In this document: positions 1 to 8,557 of the stretch, in pieces
Layout: each line of letters opens with the position of its first letter
How positions within the stretch are numbered: the stretch's first letter is position 1
Source of the DNA: Penaeus vannamei
Lineage: Eukaryota > Arthropoda > Malacostraca > Decapoda > Penaeidae
DNA length: 10,000 nt
Assembly: GCF_042767895.1 (NCBI RefSeq)
Contig: NC_091574.1
Location: 28,978,410 to 28,988,409 of the forward strand
Direction: 5' to 3'
Translations under genes and position numbers: made by a program
Notes under the pieces: model-generated
Databases searched by the model: none
What the model was told of the DNA's origin: nothing
The model's input: only the letters and a program-made list of their open reading frames with translations

Positions 1-22
1 TTTTTTTTTTTTTTTTTTTTTT
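1..22. repeat. poly(T) tract
   Basis: An uninterrupted run of 22 T residues opens the window. It may be a simple homopolymer, or the poly(A) tail of a minus-strand retrosequence lying to the left. The window edge prevents a decision. Confidence 0.8.
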
Positions 23-50
23 GGAGTGACGTGATATAAGTAGGCAATAA

Positions 51-343
51 GTTAAAGAGGCATTGAGGAAGACGAAAGGTGGCAAAGCGACAGGACCGGA
101 CAACATACCTGCAGAAATTTGGAAGTGTTTAGGCGACGAAGGAATTAATATGTTGTGGGATTTAATGCCGAAGATTTATGAAGAGGAAAATATTCCAATG
201 AGGGGAGGGATAGTATCATTATACCTACCTATAAAGAAAAAGGAAATATCCAGCATTGTAGCAATTACAGGGGGATCAAATTAATGTCGCTTACCATGAA
301 AATATGGAAGAATATAAATGAAAGTAGTATAAGGAAGGAAACC
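51..343 (+). pseudogene. Decayed LINE (RTE/BovB-like) reverse transcriptase fragment
   Basis: This is the N-terminal part of a non-LTR retrotransposon reverse transcriptase domain. Seen directly: the frame from 51 reads GKATGPDNIPAEIWK, then MLWDLMPKIYEEENIP. From about base 200 the similarity continues in the next frame, with NYRGIKLMSLTMKIWK coded around 263-310. These phrases match, from memory, the start of the RT domain of RTE/BovB-type LINEs; the exact clade is uncertain. Damage seen: an in-frame TAA at 48-50 just upstream, a one-base frame change at about 198-200, and a glycine codon where these elements usually have tryptophan. The homology stops at base 343, where a (CA)n repeat begins, so the catalytic F/YxDD region is absent. 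It cannot encode an active enzyme. It is a dead, truncated copy typical of repeat-rich arthropod genomes. Confidence 0.8.
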
Positions 344-344
344 G

Positions 345-345
<1 letters not shown>

Positions 346-393
<48 letters not shown>
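346..393. repeat. (CA)24 microsatellite
   Basis: This is a perfect dinucleotide run of 24 CA copies. It begins two bases after the LINE similarity ends and passes directly into an AT tract, forming the left arm of a compound microsatellite. Confidence 0.97.
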
Positions 394-1270
<877 letters not shown>

Positions 1271-1275
1271 CTATA

Positions 1276-1283
1276 TATAAAAG
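1276..1283 (+). promoter_or_regulatory. TATA-box-like element
   Basis: TATAAAAG matches the TATA consensus exactly. It is followed by a GA-rich tract (1283-1303) and a TCAGC, which weakly resembles an arthropod initiator with its A at 1310, about 34 bases downstream. No convincing transcript or coding region follows before the array at 1538, and such an octamer can occur by chance in AT-rich DNA. Confidence 0.2.
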
Positions 1284-1537
1284 AGAGAAAGAGAAAGAGA
1301 GAACTGATCAGCAGCATTTCACGTCTGAGCCTCGTGGAGGAAGCAAAGCGTCTGAGCGTTTAAGCGACAAAGACGCTCGACATTAAGCAAAATCTCCGAA
1401 AAAGAAAACCTGAGTATACCATTCTTGGGGTGATCGTTTTAAAATTTCAATATCAGTGGAGGAAAGGTATTCAAGTATGGTTGTAATTTCCAAATCCAAA
1501 AGCTTTCCAAAATGTTTAAATCCAAGATTTGCACTCC
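1284..1537. other. Unique flank left of the minisatellite
   Basis: This non-repetitive flank starts with a GA-rich tract and contains CGTCTGAGC-like words twice near 1321-1356. No gene or RNA is recognised. It meets the first degenerate repeat unit at 1538. Confidence 0.5.
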
Positions 1538-2022
1538 GCTGAGTCCTCCCCGGCGGTCACAGGGACCTCCGTCTTTCGAGTCTGTGCATGCCGGAGAGGA
1601 CCTCTGTTAAGTCGTCCCTAGCGGGCACAGGGACCTGCGTCGAGTCCTCCCCATCGGGTACAGGGACCTGCGTCGAGTCCTCCCCGTCGGCCACAAGGAC
1701 CTCCGTCGAGTCCTCCCCGTCGGCCACAGGGACCTGCGTCGAGTCCTCCCCGTCGGCCACAGGAAACTCCGTCGAGCCCTACTCGGCGGCCACAGGGACC
1801 TCCGTCGGGTCCTCCCCGTCGGCCACAGGGACCTCCATTGAGTCCTCCCCGTCGGCCACAGGGACCTGCGTCGAGTCCTCCCCGTCGGCCACAGGAAACT
1901 CCGTCGAGTCCTACTCGGCGGCCATAGGGACCTCCGTCGGGTCCTCCCCGTCGGCCACAGGGACCTGCGTCGAGTCCTCCCCGTCGGCCACAGGGACCTG
2001 CGTCGAGTCCTCCCCGTCGGCC
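1538..2022. repeat. Left edge domain of the array: degenerate, L-only
   Basis: These fourteen long units, some diverged (especially 1538-1638, including a 35-base unit at 1571-1605), are followed by the first short unit (2002-2022). All lack the TGA form that dominates the rest. They contain a 132-base (4-unit) duplication marked by AGGAAACTCC at 1761 and 1893. In plus frame 1 this domain is stop-free from 1543 to 2031 and reads as a Ser/Thr-rich VESSPSATGTS-type repeat. That frame ends at the first TGA-type unit (stop 2032-2034). Confidence 0.85.
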
Positions 2023-5000
2023 GTCGAGTCCTGACCGTCGGCCACAGGGACCTCCGTCGAGTCCTGACCGTCGGCCACAGGGACCTCCGTCGAGTCCTGA
2101 CCGTAGGCCACAGGGACCTGCGTCGAGTCCTCCCCGTCGGCCACAGGGACCTCCGTCGAGTCCTGACCGTCGGCCACAGGGACCTCCGTCGAGTCCTGAC
2201 CGTCGGCCACAGGGACCTCCGTCGAGTCCTGACCGTCGGCCACAGGGACCTCCGTCGAGTCCTCCCCGTCGGCTACAGGGACCTCCGTCGAGTCCTCCCC
2301 GTCGGCCAGAGGGACCTCCGTCGAGTCCTGACCGTCGGCCACAGGGACCTCCGTCGAGTCCTGACCGTCGGCCACAGGGACCTCCGTCGAGTCCTCCCCG
2401 CCGGCCGTCGAGCCCTGACCGTCGGCCACAGGGACCTCCGTCGAGTCCTGACCGTCGGCCACAGGGACCTCCGTCGAGTCCTCCCCGCCGGCCGTCGAGT
2501 CCTGACCGTCGGCCACAGGGACCTCCGTCGAGTCCTGACCGTCGGCCACAGGGACCTCCGTCGAGTCCTCCCCGACGGCTGTCGAGTCCTGACCGTCGGC
2601 CACAGGGACCTCCGTCGAGTCCTCCCCGTCGGCCACAGGGACCTCCGTCGAGTCCTGACCGTCGGCCACAGGGACCTGCGTCGAGTCCTCCCCGCCGGCC
2701 GTCAAGTCCTGACCGTCGGCCACAGGGACCTCCGTCGAGTCCTGACCGTCGGCCACAGGGACCTCCGTCGAGTCCTCCCCGACGGCCGTCGAGTCCTGAC
2801 CGTCGGCCACAGGGACCTCCGTCGAGTCCTCCCCGACGGCCGTCGAGTCCTGACCGTCGGCCACAGGGACCTGCGTCGAGTCCTCCCCGACGGCCGTCGA
2901 GTCCTGACCGTCGGCCACAGGGACCTCCGTCGAGTCCTGACCGTCGGCCACAGGGACCTCCGTCGAGTCCTCCCCGCCGGCCGTCGAGTCCTGACCGTCG
3001 GCCACAGGGACCTGCGTCGAGTCCTCCCCGACGGCCGTCGAGTCCTGACCGTCGGCCACAGGGACCTCCGTCGAGTCCTCCCCGCCGGCCGTCGAGTCCT
3101 GACCGTCGGCCACAGGGACGTGCGTCGAGTCCTCCCCGCCGGCCGTCGAGCCCTGACCGTCGGCCACAGGGACCTCCGTCGAGTCCTGACCGTCGGCCAC
3201 AGGGACCTCCGTCGAGTCCTCCCCGCCGGCCGTCGAGTCCTGACCGTCGGCCACAGGGACGTGCGTCGAGTCCTCCCCGCCGGCCGTCGAGCCCTGACCG
3301 TCGGCCACAGGGACCTCCGTCGAGTCCTGACCGTCGGCCACAGGGACCTCCGTCGAGTCCTCCCCGTCGGCCGTCGAGTCCTGACCGTCGGCCACAGGGA
3401 CCTCCGTCGAGTCCTCCCCGCCGGCCGTCGAGTCCTGACCGTCGGCCACAGGGACGTGCGTCGAGTCCTCCCCGCCGGCCGTCGAGCCCTGACCGTCGGC
3501 CACAGGGACCTCCGTCGAGTCCTGACCGTCGGCCACAGGGACCTCCGTCGAGTCCTGACCGTCGGCCACAGGGACCTCCGTCGAGTCCTCCCCGTCGGCC
3601 GTCGAGTCCTGACCGTCGGCCACAGGGACCTCCGTCGAGTCCTGACCGTCGGCCACAGGGACCTCCGTCGAGTCCTCCCCGCCGGCCGTCGAGTCCTGAC
3701 CGTCGGCCACAGGGACCTCCGTCGAGTCCTGACCGTCGGCCACAGGGACCTCCGTCGAGTCCTGACCGTCGGCCAAAGGGACTTCCGTCGAGTCCTGACC
3801 GTCGGCCACAGGGACCTGCGTCGAGTCCTCCCCGTCGGCCACAGGGACCTCCGTCGAGTCCTGACCGTCGGCCACAGGGACCTCCGTCGAGTCTTGACCG
3901 TCGGCCACAGGGACCTCCGTCGAGTCCTCCCCGCCGGCCGTCGAGTCCTGACCGTCGGCCACAGGGACCTCCGTCGAGTCCTGACCGTCGGCCACAGGGA
4001 CCTCCGTCGAGTCCTCCCCGCCGGCCGTCGAGTCCTGACCGTCGGCCACAGGGACCTGCGTCGAGTCCTCCCCGCCGGCCGTCGAGTCCTGACCGTCGGC
4101 CACAGGGACCTCCGTCGAGTCCTGACCGTCGGCCACAGGGACCTCCGTCGAGCCCTGACCGTCGGCCACAGGGACCTCCGTCGAGTCCTCCCCGTCGGCC
4201 GTCGAGTCCTGACCGTCGGCCACAGGGACCTCCGTCGAGTCCTCCCCGCCGGCCGTCGAGTCCTGACCGTCGGCCACAGGGACCTGCGTCGAGTCCTCCC
4301 CGTCGGCCGTCGAGTCCTGACCGTCGGCCACAGGGACCTCCGTCGAGTCCTGACCGTCGGCCACAGGGACCTCCGTCGAGCCCTGACCGTCGGCCACAGG
4401 GACCTCCGTCGAGTCCTCCCCGTCGGCCGTCGAGTCCTGACCGTCGGCCACAGGGACCTCCGTCGAGTCCTCCCCGCCGGCCGTCGAGTCCTGACCGTCG
4501 GCCACAGGGACCTCCGTCGAGTCCTGACCGTCGGCCACAGGGACCTCCGTCGAGTCCTGACCGTCGGCCACAGGGACCTCCGTCGAGTCCTGACCGTCGG
4601 CCACAGGGACCTGCGTCGAGTCCTCCCCGTTGGCCACAGGGACCTGCGTCGAGTCCTCCCCGTCGGCCACAGGGACCTGCGTCGAGTCCTCCCCGTCGGC
4701 CACAGGGACCTCCGTCGAGCCCTGACCGTCGGCCACAGGGACCTCCGTCGAGTCCTCCCCGTCGGCCGTCGAGTCCTGACCGTCGGCCACAGGGACCTCC
4801 GTCGAGTCCTGACCGTCGGCCACAGGGACCTCCGTCGAGTCCTGACCGTCGGCCACAGGGACCTCCGTCGAGTCCTGACCGTCGGCCACAGGGACCTCCG
4901 TCGAGTCCTCCCCGTCGGCCGTCGAGTCCTGACCGTCGGCCACAGGGACCTCCGTCGAGTCCTCCCCGCCGGCCGTCGAGTCCTGACCGTCGGCCACAGG

Positions 5001-6907
5001 GACCTGCGTCGAGTCCTCCCCGCCGGCCGTCGAGTCCTGACCGTCGGCCACAGGGACCTCCGTCGAGTCCTGACCGTCGGCCACAGGGACCTCCGTCGAG
5101 TCCTCCCCGCCGGCCGTCGAGTCCTGACCGTCGGCCACAGGGACCTCCGTCAAGTCCTGACCGTCGGCCACAGGGACCTCCGTTGAGTCCTGACCGTCGG
5201 CCAAAGGGACTTCCGTCGAGTCCTGACCGTCGGCCACAGGGACCTCCGTCGAGTCCTCCCCGCCGGCCGTCGAGTCCTGACCGTCGGCCACAGGGACCTC
5301 CGTCGAGTCCTGACCGTCGGCCACAGGGACCTCCGTCGAGTCCTCCCCGTCGGCCGTCGAGTCCTGACCGTCGGCCACAGGGACCTCCGTCGAGTCCTGA
5401 CCGTCGGCCACAGGGACCTCCGTCGAGTCCTCCCCGCCGGCCGTCGAGTCCTGACCGTCGGCCACAGGGACCTCCGTCGAGTCCTGACCGTCGGCCACAG
5501 GGACCTCCGTCGAGTCCTCCCCGTCGGCCGTCGAGTCCTGACCGTCGGCCACAGGGACCTCCGTCGAGTCCTCCCCGCCGGCCGTCGAGTCCTGACCGTC
5601 GGCCACAGGGACCTCCGTCGAGTCCTCCCCGTCGGCCGTCGAGTCCTGACCGTCGGCCACAGGGACCTCCGTCGAGTCCTCCCCGCCGGCCGTCGAGTCC
5701 TGACCGTCGGCCACAGGGACCTGCGTCGAGTCCTCCCCGCCGGCCGTCGAGTCCTGACCGTCGGCCACAGGGACCTCCGTCGAGTCCTGACCGTCGGCCA
5801 CAGGGACCTCCGTCGAGTCCTCCCCGCCGGCCGTCGAGTCCTCCCCGCCGGCCGTCGAGTCCTGACCGTCGGCCACAGGGACCTCCGTCGAGTCCTGACC
5901 GTCGGCCACAGGGACCTCCGTCGAGTCCTCCCCGTCGGCCGTCGAGTCCTGACCGTCGGCCACAGGGACCTCCGTCGAGTCCTCCCCGACGGCCGTCGAG
6001 TCCTGACCGTCGGCCACAGGGACCTCCGTCGAGTCCTCCCCGCCGGCCGTCGAGTCCTGACCGTCGGCCACAGGGACCTCCGTCGAGTCCTTCCCGACGG
6101 CCGTCGAGTCCTCCCGAGTCCTCCCCGCCGGCCGTCGAGTCCTGACCGTCGGCCACAGGGACCTGCGTCGAGTCCTCCCCGCCGGCCGTCGAGTCCTGAC
6201 CGTCGGCCACAGGGACCTCCGTCGAGTCCTGACCGTCGGCCACAGGGACCTGCGTCGAGTCCTCCCCGTCGGCCACAGGGACCTCCGTCGAGTCCTGACC
6301 GTCGGCCACAGGGACCTCCGTCGAGTCCTCCCCGCCGGCCGTCGAGTCCTGACCGTCGGCCACAGGGACCTCCGTCGAGTCCTGACCGTCGGCCACAGAG
6401 ACCTCCGTCGAGTCCTGACCGTCGGCCACAGGGACCTCCGTCGAGTCCTGACCGTCGGCCACAGGGACCTCCGTCGAGTCCTGACCTTCGGCCACAGGGA
6501 CCTCCGTCGAGTCCTGACCGTCGGCCACAGGGACCTCCGTCGAGTCCTCCCCGACGGCTGTCGAGTCCTGACCGTCGGCCACAGGGACCTCCGTCGAGTC
6601 CTGACCGTCGGCCACAGGGACCTCCGTCGAGTCCTCCCCGTCGGCCGTCGAGTCCTGACCGTCGGCCACAGGGACCTCCGTCGAGTCCTCCCCGCCGGCC
6701 GTCGAGTCCTGACCGTCGGCCACAGGGACCTGCGTCGAGTCCTCCCCGCCGGCCGTCGAGTCCTGACCGTCGGCCACAGGGACCTCCGTCGAGTCCTCCC
6801 CGCCGGCCGTCGAGTCCTGACCGTCGGCCACAGGGACCTCCGTCGAGTCCTGACCGTCGGCCACAGGGACCTCCGTCGAGTCCTGACCGTCGGCCACAGG
6901 GACCTCC
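1538..6907. repeat. 5.37-kb two-module CpG-rich minisatellite (33-nt and 21-nt units)
   Basis: This is a continuous tandem array of a long unit L (33 bases; reference copy 2023-2055) and a short unit S (21 bases; reference copy 5812-5832). S equals L without its final 12-base cassette, ACAGGGACCTCC. Hand count gives 128 L and 54 S including one aberrant copy of each: 14 L + 1 S in 1538-2022, 95 L + 45 S in 2023-6102, one 31-base S variant at 6103-6133, and 19 L + 7 S in 6134-6907. These counts reproduce the exact span of 5370 bases. The L consensus is about 70% GC and the S consensus about 81%, each with four CpGs. Main variants: TGACC or TCCCC in the middle, CGTCGG, CGCCGG or CGACGG in the core, and CTCC or CTGC at the cassette end. 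Because both unit lengths are multiples of three, all three minus frames and two plus frames are essentially stop-free in L. There is no signal peptide, supporting exon or recognisable domain, so I treat it as a minisatellite and not a gene. Confidence 0.97.
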
Positions 6908-6952
6908 GTGTGTGTGTGTGTTTGAGTATGTGCAGATGAATGTGTGTGTGTG
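6908..6952. repeat. Interrupted (TG)n abutting the array
   Basis: A (TG)n run begins at the base after the last complete L unit. It is interrupted around 6921-6939 and resumes at about 6940-6952. The junction falls at the end of a perfect unit, unlike the degenerate left end of the array. Confidence 0.85.
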
Positions 6953-7230
6953 CATATATTGTAAGGTTCACATCTAACTTATGGCCAGGTGTCATATGTG
7001 AAGGAGGAGCCTGTGAGGCAGGAGGGGCTTAGGGACCAGGTAGAAAGGAACAAAGGGGGTCCTGTTCACTCCTCGAAAAAAAAAGAAAAAAAAAAATGGA
7101 AATTAATAGAAAGCAATTGGCAAACTTCCAGGTTATGTGGAAATAGGTCAACTATTGCTTCCACATATGCTATTAAATGGGCAGTGTTTGAAAATAATAG
7201 AGTCCTTTTCGTACATATACCATAAAAAAA
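6953..7230. other. Intergenic segment with A-rich tail, not recognised
   Basis: This is moderately GC sequence (6960-7075) ending in an A-rich block (A9-G-A10 type, 7076-7096), then AT-rich DNA. The A-rich end could be the tail of a small retrosequence, but I see no convincing polymerase III A and B boxes and no target-site duplication. The 78-codon open frame at 6989-7225 (+) has no recognisable domain and runs through the A-rich tract; I do not call it. Confidence 0.4.
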
Positions 7231-7690
7231 AGAAAGGGGATGGCGAGGTACAAGCAGGTACAGACGAAGAGGAAGAAGCAGAAGCAGAGGCAGTAGCAGT
7301 AGGAATAGAAGTAAGGGTAGTACGAAAATAACGAGGTAAAACACAGGTAATATAGGTAAAAGTAGCAGGAAAAAGTAAAAACAGGAATAAAACAGCTCAA
7401 AAATACGAAGGCAAGGAAGTAATAGTTAAAAGCACTACTAAAACTTAACTCTTCCCGAAATAGAATAAAAACAGAAATAAAAAGCGAAACCAGGTAAGTA
7501 GTAGTTAAAAACAGTACTAAAATGTAACTGAAATCGTAAAAGAAAAGATTCAGTAAGAGATGAAAGACTAAAAACAAGTAAAAACAATAAAGCAGTAAAA
7601 GCAGAGGTGAAAGACGTAAAACACAGATAAAGGACACGCAAAATCAGTAAAATACAATGAAATAATGGGCTTTGGATTAAACAACATACA
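7230..7690. repeat. Purine-rich low-complexity tract
   Basis: The plus strand is strongly A/G biased, with recurring GAAGCAG-like and GTAAAA(A)CAG-like words. It includes a diverged repeat pair at 7411-7449 and 7490-7528 (79-base offset). The long Phe/Leu/Tyr-rich open frames on the opposite strand are the expected product of pyrimidine-rich codons and not membrane proteins. Confidence 0.7.
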
Positions 7691-8255
7691 ACTCATTGAA
7701 ACCTTCATTAAAGAGATAAATGAAATCAAATGAACTTAGCAGTGCATGGAATACTTCCTTGAAGAGGCTTAGCAATAAAAAAAAAAAAAAAACATGTAAA
7801 TCGTGACAACATGACAGCTACTGAATACTGTGGTAAATTTGGAGGATATAGAATTTCAGTCAACAAACATGAAATGCAACTAAAATGGAAGAACAACATG
7901 CAAACTAATCAGGGAAATCAAATTTATAGCGCGGAAAGGCACAATTACGTCATAATATTAAAATAAAGGTGCCGAAACATGTCGCTCGCCGACTAAATCC
8001 CATTCTTCGCTTATCGCCTAAGTCAATGTAAACAAACCATGTAACTCAGAAGATGGCGCTCAAGAATGTAGTGCGTGTGCTACTGCAATACTGTTACACT
8101 TAGAAAACGTAATATTTAACCAATGCCTCATAGATTAATACACACAACGTCCAGCATAAATATAACCTAGGCAAGTAACAGGAATGGGCTGATACAGCCT
8201 TTGATGTTCAGCAGAGAAGAGGATAATCCAAACGACACAGAATTTGTTGACACAG
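7691..8255. other. AT-rich intergenic DNA
   Basis: No gene is recognised here. It contains a 16-base poly(A) run (7777-7792), CRE-like TTACGTCA at 7945-7952, and a small, more GC-rich patch (7970-8070) with an ATG in good translation context at 8053. That frame closes after 16 codons. Confidence 0.5.
7945..7952. promoter_or_regulatory. CRE/ATF-like site
   Basis: TTACGTCA differs by one base from the palindromic cAMP-response element and is a known type of bZIP (CREB/ATF) target. It lies 346 bases from the perfect site at 8291. Function is unproven; an 8-mer may be chance. Confidence 0.2.
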
Positions 8256-8261
8256 TTTATT
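8256..8261 (-). terminator. Candidate arrestin polyadenylation signal AATAAA
   Basis: The plus strand reads TTTATT, so the minus strand carries canonical AATAAA. It is the first one I find downstream of the arrestin stop codon at 8993. On the minus strand it is followed within about 10-30 bases by GT-rich sequence (CTGTGTC, then CTGTGTCG), as expected for a cleavage site and downstream element. It would imply a 3' UTR of roughly 750 bases. Confidence 0.45.
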
Positions 8262-8290
8262 GTCATGGAGCGCAGGTTGTCATAGACTCG

Positions 8291-8298
8291 TGACGTCA
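8291..8298. promoter_or_regulatory. Perfect palindromic CRE (TGACGTCA)
   Basis: This is an exact match to the consensus CREB/ATF binding palindrome. It lies within the probable 3' UTR or flank of the arrestin gene, so it may be an enhancer-type site or a chance match. Confidence 0.25.
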
Positions 8299-8489
8299 CA
8301 AAAACAAATCGTTTCCAGAATAAATTACAATAAAATCCAATTCTATCAGAATACATGTTAAAACATAACAAAATGAAATATACACAGAAAAAAAAACTAA
8401 AACACCAAAAGAATACAAAATAAGGAAAAAATATACGTACATCAATGAAAATAAAAATAAAACACAGGACAAGAAAGACTCCAATAATA

Positions 8490-8557
8490 AGGAGAAGGAG
8501 CGAGACAGAGAGAAAGAGAGAGACAGAGAAAAAGATAGAGAGGATAGAAGGAAAAGA
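8490..8557. repeat. GA-rich purine tract
   Basis: This is an imperfect (GA)n/(GAAA)n tract with a few C interruptions on the plus strand. It is a simple sequence of the type common in decapod genomes. Confidence 0.8.

Noticed and set aside
1588..6145. Plus-strand collagen- or mucin-like open frames in the array (VESSPSATGTS, RVLTVGHRDLR, SSPDRRPQGPP)
   Set aside because: These are the same repeat artefact, with frames interrupted by TGA-type units or single mutations and no flanking coding context.
1538..6907. CRISPR-like array
   Set aside because: Units are contiguous with no unique spacers, and the setting is a spliced eukaryotic genome.
6960..6975. Polymerase III B-box-like GGTTCACATCT
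   Set aside because: No A box at the right distance and no tRNA fold, so it does not support a tRNA or SINE call.
1618..6995. Giant minus-strand proteins of about 1700 residues across the array
   Set aside because: They are pure repeat readings in interchangeable frames. Their starts lie inside the array or in the adjacent CA/TG repeat, and no signal peptide, unique domain or supporting exon is seen.
7066..7641. Hydrophobic minus-strand frames resembling membrane proteins
   Set aside because: The Phe/Leu/Tyr/Ser richness follows from the pyrimidine-rich strand; several frames of the same tract look alike.
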